Part shown: in pieces, positions 31,520-38,385 of the stretch
Layout: every line of letters starts with the position of its first letter
Position numbering within the stretch: the first letter of the stretch is position 1
DNA from: CAYVQU01 sp964453155
GTDB lineage: Bacteria; Chloroflexota; Anaerolineae; Anaerolineales; UBA11858
Direction: 5' to 3'
Length of the DNA stretch: 38,473 nucleotides
NCBI GenBank assembly: GCA_964453155.1
Contig: CAYVQU010000032.1
Span: forward strand, 1-38,473
Translations under genes and position numbers: made by a program
Notes under the pieces: model-generated
Database searches by the model: none
Seen by the model: only the letters and a program-made list of their open reading frames with translations
Told to the model about the DNA's origin: nothing

Positions 31520-31548
31520 TTGTCAAAGGCCATTCACTCAAGTATAAT
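31520..31548 (+). promoter_or_regulatory. tRNA promoter
   Basis: TTGTCA (31520-31525) and perfect TATAAT (31543-31548) with a 17-nt spacer, ending 9 nt before the tRNA. Confidence 0.85.
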
Positions 31549-31557
31549 GCCGTCCAC

Positions 31558-31631
31558 GGGCGCATAGCTCAGCTGGTAAGAGCGCACGGTTCACATCCGT
31601 GAGGTCGTTGGTTCGAGTCCAATTGCGCCCA
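31558..31631 (+). tRNA. tRNA-Val (anticodon CAC)
   Basis: Acceptor stem GGGCGCA / TGCGCCC, D arm AGCTCAGCTGGTAAGAGC, anticodon arm CACGG-TTCACAT-CCGTG with anticodon CAC at 31592-31594 (reads GUG), T arm with GGTTCGAGTCC, discriminator A. CCA is not encoded (the genome reads ACA). Confidence 0.96.
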
Positions 31632-31632
31632 C

Positions 31633-31664
31633 AAAAACCCGTTAGGAATGCCCAACGGGTTTTT
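31633..31664. terminator. Bidirectional terminator between tRNA-Val and acetyltransferase gene
   Basis: AAAAACCCGTT / AACGGGTTTTT (31633-31643, 31654-31664), 10-nt loop, T-run on the plus strand and likewise on the minus strand. It ends the tRNA transcript and the minus-strand gene whose stop is at 31668. Confidence 0.9.
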
Positions 31665-31667
31665 GAT

Positions 31668-32108
31668 TTAAGGAGTGAGGCCAGATATTTTTACAAAAGT
31701 ATTGATTTCAAAATCCTGGATGTCTTTTGTGTTTGTGAATCCCATCGCCTCATAAAATTTGAGTTGCTGCTCGCGGTCATCGGTTAACAATACTTTCATG
31801 CGGACATGTGTGAAACGTTCCAAACAATTTGTGAGCAGTTGCTTACCAATTCCTTGCCCCTGAAACTCAGGCCGGATCAATATATCTTGCAGATAGAATA
31901 TCGAAACATCATCGGACATACCTCGGGCCAGACCGATCAGTTTGCTCCCGTACCAAACTGTTACTGAGTAGGTTGAATTTTGAAAGGCGGTCAGTAATTT
32001 GGGAGCATTTTCTGTGTTGGTGTAGGCAAACCAATCGACAGAATTATATAAATCCAACAATTGTTCCAGGGTTGGTTTGCATTCGGTAGAAAATTGAATT
32101 TCATTCAT
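31668..32108 (-). CDS. GNAT-family N-acetyltransferase
   Basis: 146 residues, cytosolic. Acetyl-CoA loop RPEFQGQGIGKQLL (about 81-94), preceded by the strand FYLQDILI and followed by LLTDDREQQLKFYEAMGFTNT, the usual end of the fold. Substrate unknown. Its ATG starts 2 nt after the stop of the flavoprotein gene, with no clear ribosome site, so translation is probably coupled. Confidence 0.9.
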   Translation of the reverse strand: MNEIQFSTECKPTLEQLLDLYNSVDWFAYTNTENAPKLLTAFQNSTYSVTVWYGSKLIGLARGMSDDVSIFYLQDILIRPEFQGQGIGKQLLTNCLERFTHVRMKVLLTDDREQQLKFYEAMGFTNTKDIQDFEINTFVKISGLTP

Positions 32109-32110
32109 AT

Positions 32111-33337
32111 TTAGTTTTGGAGCCGTTGTAATGCGCCCTCACCAGCCCACCTTCCGGTGGAAAAACAGGCCGTCAACAAATAACCTCCGGTTGGCGCTTC
32201 CCAATCCAACATTTCACCGGCACAAAAAACGCTGGGTAGGGTGGTGATCATTAAATTTTGATCCAGCGCTTCGAATGAAATTCCACCCGCACTGCTGATA
32301 GCTTCTTCAATTGGACGGGGGGCAACCAGGGGGAGCGATATCTTTTTTATGGATTGGGCCAATTTTTCGGGAAGATTGAAATCATCACGGGGAACAAATT
32401 CCCGTAAAAGCCCGGCTTTAACCCCCGAAATCCCCACTGACCGTTTCAGGTGAGTTGCCATCGATTTTTTACCACGCGGCTGAGAGAGCTTCCGGGTCAA
32501 TTTTTCCTGCGACCAATCCGGCGTCAGGTCAAGATAAATGCTAGCCGATCCTAGAGATTCAATCTTATCCCGTAGTGAACCTGAGAATTGATATATGAGA
32601 TGGCCTTCTATACCCGTGGTGGTGATCACAAGTTCTCCGCGTCGAGAAACCTGGCCGAATCTGATTTCAATTGACTTGACCGGCACACCGGCAAATTTTT
32701 CCCGAAAGTGGTCACTCCAATTCACATCAAAGCCGCAGTTAGCCGGTTTTAGTTGGTTTACCTGTACCCCCCTGGCAGTCAAATGCGAAATCCAGGAACC
32801 ATCTGATCCGGTTTGGGGCCAACTCCCTCCTCCTAAAGCGAGGATAACTACAGCACCCTGTACGGCGGTTTGCCCTGCAGGGGTTTCAAAAATAAGATTG
32901 TCGGCTTCATCCCATCCTGTCCACCGGTGCCGGAGATGAAACCTGACACCTGCAACCTTCAATCGAGAAACCCAGGCGTGCAAAATCGGCCCCGCTTTCA
33001 TGATTTTTGGAAAGACTTTCCCCGACGAACCCACATAGGTTTCAAACTCTAATGCATGAAACCATTGGCGTAATTCATGGGGACCAAATTCGGTCAGCAT
33101 GGGCTTGAGTTGCTCCTGCCGCGGTCCGTAGCGAGATAAAAATTGATCCCAGGGTTCCGAATGGGTCAGGTTCAGCCCGCCTTTCCCCGCAATGAGAAAT
33201 TTACGTCCGACCGACGGCATGGCATCATAAAGGTCGACGGTCACGCCGCCCTGAATCAAAACTTCGGCGGCGATCAATCCTGCTGGTCCGCCGCCAATTA
33301 CAATTGCTTTTTTCGCCCTTGGATCAGAAACATTCAT
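32111..33337 (-). CDS. HI0933-like FAD flavoprotein (BaiN/TIGR03862-like)
   Basis: 408 residues from ATG 33337, chosen because GGGGGTG lies just upstream; a TTG 21 nt earlier is less likely. FAD-binding dinucleotide fold AIVIGGGPAGLIAAEVLI (about 11-28), GKGGLNLTHSEPWDQFLSRYG, VVILALGGGSWPQTGSDGSW, and a C-terminal second FAD contact FCAGEMLDWEAPTGGYLL. The GGLNLTHSE form points to the subgroup annotated as aminoacetone-oxidase-like flavoproteins. The true reaction of this family is poorly known; an oxidoreductase role is established only at the family level. Probably co-transcribed with the acetyltransferase downstream. Confidence 0.9.
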   Translation of the reverse strand: MNVSDPRAKKAIVIGGGPAGLIAAEVLIQGGVTVDLYDAMPSVGRKFLIAGKGGLNLTHSEPWDQFLSRYGPRQEQLKPMLTEFGPHELRQWFHALEFETYVGSSGKVFPKIMKAGPILHAWVSRLKVAGVRFHLRHRWTGWDEADNLIFETPAGQTAVQGAVVILALGGGSWPQTGSDGSWISHLTARGVQVNQLKPANCGFDVNWSDHFREKFAGVPVKSIEIRFGQVSRRGELVITTTGIEGHLIYQFSGSLRDKIESLGSASIYLDLTPDWSQEKLTRKLSQPRGKKSMATHLKRSVGISGVKAGLLREFVPRDDFNLPEKLAQSIKKISLPLVAPRPIEEAISSAGGISFEALDQNLMITTLPSVFCAGEMLDWEAPTGGYLLTACFSTGRWAGEGALQRLQN

Positions 33338-33361
33338 ATGCACCCCCATTATAGTCAATCC

Positions 33362-33856
33362 TTACCCGTTTTCGTTTGCTATTTTGAGCCCTTGAGCGAA
33401 CCATGTTGGGGCTTCCCTTTTCGTCCACTTGGCGAACCGACTTTTATCGCCGATGTAAAAATTGCGGTAGGCCTGGACCGCATCCCCATCCACTTTGAAC
33501 TCATCCGGCATCGTCTGGGCAAAGGGTGTCAAACCAATATTTTTTATCGGTGGCTCCGGTAAATTCATCACGACGCGGGCAGACTTGTGATCGATATCTT
33601 TTTCGTAGCGATACTGATATTCGGTATTCAATGCCAGAGTTAAATCCCGGAGCCAGCGCCAGTTGCTTAACGATTCTCCCGCCCAAATTGTGCAGGGATG
33701 CTTCGCATGTGTTGAGCGATAGGGGGTCTGAATTCCATGGTGATTGAGCACTGTGCACAACATTTGTGCACTTTCCAAGATCATTTTGATCACATGCTGG
33801 TCGGCATGATATTCAGCGCATTTTTGAATGTCAGAGTCTAAAACGAAAATATTCAC
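33362..33856 (-). CDS. Phage-type conserved protein of unknown function
   Basis: 164 residues from GTG 33856. This start overlaps the TGA of the AcnX small-subunit gene (GTGA), a typical coupling arrangement. An in-frame longer version would run inside that gene and is rejected. Begins MNIFVLDSDIQKCAEYHADQ with HVIKMILESAQML, then HAKHPCTIWAGESLSNWRWL and, near the end, FAKWTKREAPTWF. I recall similar sequences in phages and scattered bacteria, always without a function. It carries conserved-looking Asp, His, Lys, Glu and Trp residues, suggesting an enzyme. Why it is coupled to AcnX is unknown. Confidence 0.8.
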   Translation of the reverse strand: MNIFVLDSDIQKCAEYHADQHVIKMILESAQMLCTVLNHHGIQTPYRSTHAKHPCTIWAGESLSNWRWLRDLTLALNTEYQYRYEKDIDHKSARVVMNLPEPPIKNIGLTPFAQTMPDEFKVDGDAVQAYRNFYIGDKSRFAKWTKREAPTWFAQGLKIANENG

Positions 33857-34239
33857 ACCAATACGGATGCATTGTCCCCATCGACACTTACTTGCATCCC
33901 CGTTTCTAACTTTCCAATCTCGACCTGATCTACGCACGGAATCTCAGAAATGATGCAACCGACTGCTGTGATGGTCTCACACTCGGCATTGATGATCGCA
34001 GCCGGTGCAATGCCGCTATGTTTTAACCGGTACAAAGTGTACGATCCCACCGTTGAACCCTTCCCAGTGGGAAACACCAACACCTTCCCTGTAATTGATT
34101 GTCCCTCCAGTTCGTGACCGCGCTCGACCACCACGCCCGTCTCAGGGTCCACACCCCCAAAAAATGAGATTCCTTGCGAGGTTACCAACGCTTCACCAAC
34201 CGCAGTGCCGTTATAAATTGTGCGTCCTTCTAAAATCAT
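33853..34239 (-). CDS. AcnX small (swivel) subunit, DUF126
   Basis: 128 residues from ATG 34239 (CGGAGAAAC upstream; an earlier in-frame start is unsupported). Aconitase swivelling-domain protein of the AcnX/DUF126 type: GEALVTSQGISFFGGVDPETG (about 15-35) and the active-site segment FPTGKGSTVGSYTLYRL with Ser62. It combines with the large subunit (gene 54 nt upstream) to form a 4Fe-4S or 3Fe-4S dehydratase. Known two-subunit AcnX enzymes are phosphomevalonate dehydratase in archaea and some hydroxyproline dehydratases in bacteria. The UbiD gene next door favours the first. Confidence 0.92.
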   Translation of the reverse strand: MILEGRTIYNGTAVGEALVTSQGISFFGGVDPETGVVVERGHELEGQSITGKVLVFPTGKGSTVGSYTLYRLKHSGIAPAAIINAECETITAVGCIISEIPCVDQVEIGKLETGMQVSVDGDNASVLV

Positions 34240-34293
34240 GTTTCTCCGCTTTAGAATGACGAATGACGAAGTTCGCATCGCATTCGCCAAACA

Positions 34294-35505
34294 TCATTCC
34301 TTAATCGCCAATCCAACCACTTCATCAAACGGTCGAATTACCGTCTTGAACTTATTTTTCGCCGATCCGTAATAGCAGGCCTTGGCACTGTCGGTGGCCA
34401 TGGCCGCGAAACGACCTTCGATAGGGGCGACTACGCAGCAGGTATCGGCGGCGAATTTGGCTCCGGCCTCTTCAATCATCGCCGTATAGCCCATCATGTC
34501 GGCGATTTTTTTCGTTGGTCGGGCGGTGGTGATCCAAAATTCTTTATTGACCGTTTTTCCGGCCAACAGTTCGGCAATCCGGGCCACTTCTTTGATCGAT
34601 AGATGGGGACAGCCCAGGCTGACAAAATCGACTTCCTCGGTAGATGAAATATCAATCATGGAGGCGCGAGTTTGCTGGATTTCAGTGGCCGAAATAGAAA
34701 ATCCGTCTTCTGGCGGCGAGGCAAACCTGGCTTCCGGGGTGATCCCCACCATATGGAACATCGCCACCCCACCATACGTCGCCACACTCGCTGAAAACGA
34801 CTTCAAATTCTCTACTTCAGCCCTTTCGATGCCGAGAATATAAGGAACCCTGCCCCCTACTCCCTTACTCCCCTGCACCCGCTCCCCGATTGCCTTACCC
34901 AAAGCCCCAAAATCGGAATTATCGTTGAAAACACCCTCGACATCGACCGCAAACGTCGGTAACCGATTCTCATCGAGATGATAACCGTAGGCCGGGGTGC
35001 GCCCCGTCAGCGAGGCGGCCAACGCACTCGGACCACCCTCCCGGTTTGTACGCGCGCCCAACACAGAATTGGCGTAACAGACCGCGCTCGACTCAGCCCA
35101 GGCGATGTGTTCGCCAAAATGGGGTACATTCCCGATTAAATAGGGCGTACACGAGGCGGTTGTGATGATATTCATCTGGGCAAAGGCATCCAAAACCCGG
35201 TTCTGATTCTCCGCAAATTCGGCACTGATCCCCAAATTTTCCCAATTCTCGATGTCCATCCCGGCGGGGTTGAGAGTTGTCAATACCTGCGAGCGTCCCC
35301 CGCCCGCGGCCATCTCGGCTAGAAAATGAAGTCCAGCCTCCCCCAAATTGGCATAACTGACGCCTGAAATCTGCACCGAAGTCACCGGGATCAATTCTGC
35401 CGCGCCATAAATCTTCCCCAGCGCGACCAAAATCTCCATCGCCTTCTGCGTCGACCGACCTTCCTCGCCGTCCAACATGGCCTGCTCAGTTTGTGTTAAT
35501 TTCAT
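34294..35505 (-). CDS. AcnX large subunit, DUF521; candidate phosphomevalonate dehydratase
   Basis: 403 residues. Aconitase-X catalytic subunit: MLDGEEG (10-16), the Fe-S ligand cysteines appear as Cys119 (ASCTPYL), Cys299 (LGCPH) and Cys356 (DTCCVV), and substrate contacts NSVLGARTNREGGPSAL (146-162) and ATDSAKACYY. Known AcnX enzymes dehydrate (R)-5-phosphomevalonate to trans-anhydromevalonate 5-phosphate (archaea), or cis-3-hydroxy-L-proline (bacteria, often fused). Here the two subunits are separate genes and a UbiD-family decarboxylase is directly upstream, which is the arrangement of the archaeal mevalonate pathway. No proline-catabolism gene is near. Substrate assignment is inference from this context. 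Confidence 0.92.
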   Translation of the reverse strand: MKLTQTEQAMLDGEEGRSTQKAMEILVALGKIYGAAELIPVTSVQISGVSYANLGEAGLHFLAEMAAGGGRSQVLTTLNPAGMDIENWENLGISAEFAENQNRVLDAFAQMNIITTASCTPYLIGNVPHFGEHIAWAESSAVCYANSVLGARTNREGGPSALAASLTGRTPAYGYHLDENRLPTFAVDVEGVFNDNSDFGALGKAIGERVQGSKGVGGRVPYILGIERAEVENLKSFSASVATYGGVAMFHMVGITPEARFASPPEDGFSISATEIQQTRASMIDISSTEEVDFVSLGCPHLSIKEVARIAELLAGKTVNKEFWITTARPTKKIADMMGYTAMIEEAGAKFAADTCCVVAPIEGRFAAMATDSAKACYYGSAKNKFKTVIRPFDEVVGLAIKE

Positions 35506-35516
35506 ATCTCACCGAC

Positions 35517-35604
35517 TTTAACGCAGAGACGCTGAGATTTTAAGGCGCAGAGAAAAATAATATATTTTCCTTTGCGTCTCTGCTTCTTTGCGCCTTTGCG
35601 TTTA
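35517..35604. repeat. Intergenic imperfect palindrome (CGCAGAG/CGCAAAG family)
   Basis: TTTAACGCAGAGACGCTGAG then AAGGCGCAGAG on the left; TTTGCGTCTCTGC then TTCTTTGCGCCTTTGCGTTTA on the right. On the minus strand it opens TAAACGC, where TAA is the UbiD stop codon (35602-35604). Confidence 0.88.
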
Positions 35605-36912
35605 ATATTTCAAAAATTTGTCCAGATCAACTTCTGGGTAGGGCACTTTCTCATAATGTTGCCGCGCGGCTCCAATTGGGGCAGTCAAATCAAATCCGAT
35701 TTTTGTCGTCATTTTGGTGCCCGGTTCTGCGGAGGGGTCCAAACTTGAGCCGGGTTCCTTGTCCAGAATGATCATATCTTGATCGCCCTGAAAACGGGTA
35801 GCCAGGGCCCATTCGACTTCTAGCGGATCATAAATATTGATATCGTGATCCACGATATAAACATGTTTACACGAGCGATGTCCGGCGAAGGCGGCCTGGA
35901 TGGCTTTGCGACCGTCGTCAGCGTGCTGTTTGTCTATTTGGACGATGGCATGCAGCCACGAGCAGCCGCCAGGGTTGACGTTAACATCCAGACAACGTAC
36001 GACCTCATTAACCTTACGGAATATCGTTGGTTCGCGCGGCATCCCCATGAGCAATTTATGTTCTAAAGAGCCGGGTAACAACGCCTGCCAGAGAGCATTT
36101 TTACGATGCGTAATCGCCTTGACTTCAAATACCGGCTCATTGCGGACCACATCTTGGGTCTCTGTCAAATCTACAAACGGCCCCTCAGCGTGTCGCCGAT
36201 CGCGGTAAACTGTCCCTTCCAGGACAAATTCAGCTTCAGCGGGGATGAGCAAATCTACAGTTTTAGCTTTAACGACCGGGAGTTTTTGGAGTGCATTGGC
36301 GATGGTCAATTCATCAACGCCCAACTCGACTGAAATTGCCCCGGCAGCTAACACATTGGGAGTATTTCCGATACATACGGCCACATCCACCTGTCCCAAG
36401 TCCTCGAGATAGGTGTGGAAATGCCGTCCCCCAACCACTCGGACTGCCATCTCTGTTGGCGAAATTTGCATGCAGCGGTGAAAGTCCATGTTTTGGCCGT
36501 GGACGGGGTGTGAGGTAATCACTACTCCCGATGTGATAAAAACGCCACCATCCCCAGGGAAATGGAAAGGGATCGGGATTTCATCGAGATTGGGTTTTAA
36601 ATGGACGACTTCCTGACAGGGGGCAGGGTTGAAAGGGGGCGGGGATAGGGGGGCGGGAGTATCGATGGCAGCCTTTAGTTTAGGGATAATCTCGGAGACT
36701 TGCCAGCCGAAATAATCTGCGAATTGGCCTTTGGTGCAAAATAGGTTGCCGACCACCCCAAATTCCGATTCTTTGACGTTTTCGAATAAAACCGGCTGGG
36801 GTTCTAGTTTTTTCATCACCGCCGCGATTTCGTATTTCTTAGAGATCGGTTCTGTGACGGTAACCAGTTCGCCGGTATCTTTTAGCCGTTGGAGATATTT
36901 TCGTAAATTCAT
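35602..36912 (-). CDS. UbiD-family decarboxylase; candidate anhydromevalonate phosphate decarboxylase
   Basis: 436 residues from ATG 36912 (a GTG 9 nt upstream is the alternative; neither has a strong ribosome site). UbiD family, needing prenylated FMN made by a UbiX-type enzyme not in this window. N-terminal MNLRKYLQRLKDTGELVTVT, prFMN-binding region with QNMDFHRCMQISPTEMAVRV (about 140-159) and the acidic triad area PAEAEFVLEG (Glu228, Glu232) with EGPFVDLTET (Glu243). Ends DPSAEPGTKMTTKIGFDLTAP. It is followed by the AcnX genes, matching the archaeal pair that converts phosphomevalonate via anhydromevalonate phosphate to isopentenyl phosphate. Aromatic-acid decarboxylation is the alternative. 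Confidence 0.9.
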   Translation of the reverse strand: MNLRKYLQRLKDTGELVTVTEPISKKYEIAAVMKKLEPQPVLFENVKESEFGVVGNLFCTKGQFADYFGWQVSEIIPKLKAAIDTPAPLSPPPFNPAPCQEVVHLKPNLDEIPIPFHFPGDGGVFITSGVVITSHPVHGQNMDFHRCMQISPTEMAVRVVGGRHFHTYLEDLGQVDVAVCIGNTPNVLAAGAISVELGVDELTIANALQKLPVVKAKTVDLLIPAEAEFVLEGTVYRDRRHAEGPFVDLTETQDVVRNEPVFEVKAITHRKNALWQALLPGSLEHKLLMGMPREPTIFRKVNEVVRCLDVNVNPGGCSWLHAIVQIDKQHADDGRKAIQAAFAGHRSCKHVYIVDHDINIYDPLEVEWALATRFQGDQDMIILDKEPGSSLDPSAEPGTKMTTKIGFDLTAPIGAARQHYEKVPYPEVDLDKFLKY

Positions 36913-36968
36913 ATTGCCCACATTTTAGGGCTGAATTATTTCAAAATCTATCAAAAATTATAAGTAAC

Positions 36969-36999
36969 CCAGGAAACCAAAAAATTCCTACTTTCCTGG
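36969..36999 (-). other. Short hairpin downstream of the broken gene
   Basis: CCAGGAAA / TTTCCTGG (36969-36976, 36992-36999) around 15 nt. On the minus strand the inner part holds TTTTTT. A weak terminator or a small repeat. Confidence 0.35.
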
Positions 37000-37014
37000 T
37001 GTCCTAATAGAAAT

Positions 37015-37267
37015 CTATCTGCGATTGCCAAACAAAATATCTTCAGGAGATGGAATTTCTTGGGCAGCTTTTTCGAGGATACCAAACCCCTTCTTGACGA
37101 GAATATCTAATTTTTCCGCGTCGTAACCCCCTCGGGTTGAATCTCTGTCAAGAATTTATCCAACGAAGCCCGGATTCCACCTGCCCGCCGGGCCCAGATC
37201 GAATCCACAGATAACCGTCCAATCGCTGAACGAGAATTTGGGCTTGTAGTAATTGCTGAGAAGTCAT
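37015..37267 (-). pseudogene. Small gene broken by two single-base deletions
   Basis: Not open in one frame, but three consecutive frames join into one sensible protein of about 84 residues. Frame 1 from ATG 37267 reads MTSQQLLQAQILVQRLDG; frame 2 reads RLSVDSIWARRAGGIRAS and LDKFLTEIQPEG; frame 3 reads GYDAEKLDILVKKGFGILEK and AAQEIPSPEDILFGNRR to TAG. The length of 253 nt equals 255 minus two bases, as expected for two deletions (near 37215 and in the C-run at about 37128-37132). Its ATG overlaps the TGA of the transporter gene (ATGA), so the intact gene was translationally coupled. Family unknown. Sequencing or assembly error is a real alternative to pseudogenisation. Confidence 0.65.
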
Positions 37268-38178
37268 ATTTCAGTTGGTTCAGTCGGAGATTTCTCAAAC
37301 TGGGAATTGAAATTCCCTAACAAAACAAATCCGATCATCAACAAACCCAACCCCAAGAAAGTGGACCAGTAAAATCGGTAGCCGGGCAGCAGGATGGTCT
37401 GCATGATGACGGGGACCGCGATATAGCTGGCGTTGAAGGTCGGCACCAAGATGTTGGCCCGCACCCGTTTGTAAAATCCCCATTGGTCGATTACAAACGC
37501 CAAGGCACCAATCAAAAACGAAGCCACGAAGACGATCCAGCCGCCCCGCGAGACAGGGCCGAAGGCTGCGCCGCCCCCCGCTGTTTGACCCACCCCCTTC
37601 AAAAAAGGATCCATGGCCCCAATAGCCCCGGCGCTAAATCCAAACCCGACTCCAATGGCATCTTTGGAGCCGTTGCGGAGCGAGAGATAGATGATCAGAC
37701 CACACAGTACAAATAGGATACCCACTGCTAGCAGAGTAGCATCGAAATTCATCCAGGACATATCCAATGCGGGGCGGAAAAATCCTTCCAAACCGATGAC
37801 TAGGGTGCCGCCAAATATCGCTAAAGCGCCGGTTAATTCAGTTCGGTTGAGGGGTTCTTTGAGGATTTTCCAGGAGTATATCAGTAGGACTAATAGACCC
37901 ACCCCATACATGCTGGTATAGACGGCGGTGGTGCCTCCCAAGGGGGTGGTGAAGAGATGATAGATAAAAACAGTTTGGTTGAGCAGGATGCCAATGACGT
38001 AAATCCAGGCCCGTTTGGGTTTCCCCCGGAACGGGGCCGTGGTGTGATCGATCTTCGAACGGACGTGATCCAACGTTTCGATCCCCTGGCGCTGGAAGGC
38101 TTTGGCGAGATGGTTTTGGGTGGTGCTTAATATACCAAGTAATATGACGAGCCAGAGTTTTCGTGATGTCGGGTCCAT
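37264..38178 (-). CDS. DMT-superfamily (EamA/NIPA-like) membrane transporter
   Basis: 304 residues with about nine hydrophobic helices from the N-terminus (LVILLGILSTTQNHLAKAF) to the last (FLGLGLLMIGFVLLGNF). Two-fold EamA-like layout: TPLGGTTAVYTSMYGVGLLVLL, then KEPLNRTELTGALAIFGGTLVIG marks the end of the first repeat. Substrate unknown; relatives export metabolites or carry Mg2+ (NIPA type). Its stop overlaps the start of the broken small gene. The upstream region 38179-38473 contains no gene. Confidence 0.8.
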   Translation of the reverse strand: MDPTSRKLWLVILLGILSTTQNHLAKAFQRQGIETLDHVRSKIDHTTAPFRGKPKRAWIYVIGILLNQTVFIYHLFTTPLGGTTAVYTSMYGVGLLVLLIYSWKILKEPLNRTELTGALAIFGGTLVIGLEGFFRPALDMSWMNFDATLLAVGILFVLCGLIIYLSLRNGSKDAIGVGFGFSAGAIGAMDPFLKGVGQTAGGGAAFGPVSRGGWIVFVASFLIGALAFVIDQWGFYKRVRANILVPTFNASYIAVPVIMQTILLPGYRFYWSTFLGLGLLMIGFVLLGNFNSQFEKSPTEPTEI

Positions 38179-38317
38179 GAGGTCTCTTTGGTTTGTTTTG
38201 AGTGGACCATCATTCTAACATCGGACTACCCCCGGTAGGATTAATGTTCAATCATTATAGGTTTTACTGCAGAGAGCACCATGCTCAATGAGTTACATTT
38301 TTGGGACGCGGACATCT

Positions 38318-38336
38318 CCTGAGTGAAATCGAAGGG
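38318..38336 (-). repeat. Short dispersed element, also inside the thrS T-box
   Basis: Minus strand reads CCCTTCGATTTCACTCAGG; the thrS leader has CCCTTCGCTTCGCTCAGGG at 29353-29371. Sixteen of the first 18 positions appear to match. Probably a small mobile or dispersed palindrome. Confidence 0.45.
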
Positions 38337-38337
38337 T

Positions 38338-38385
38338 AAACGCAGATGACGCTGATTACATACTTTATCTGCGTCATCTGTGTCC
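38338..38385. repeat. Intergenic palindrome (CGCAGATGACGCTGAT family)
   Basis: AAACGCAGATGACGCTGATT against TTATCTGCGTCATCTGTGTCC. Related to the copy at 21024. The rest of 38179-38473 shows only a 19-nt element at 38318 that is shared with the thrS leader, and no gene. Confidence 0.8.

Noticed and set aside
33348..33353. TATAAT on the minus strand before the flavoprotein gene
   Set aside because: It would start transcription only about 4 nt before the ATG, leaving no room for the ribosome site; no -35 is present. Probably chance.
10066..38385. Possible CRISPR array from the repeated words in spacers
   Set aside because: Repeats are palindromes scattered one per spacer, not regularly spaced direct repeats with unique spacers; no cas genes are present.
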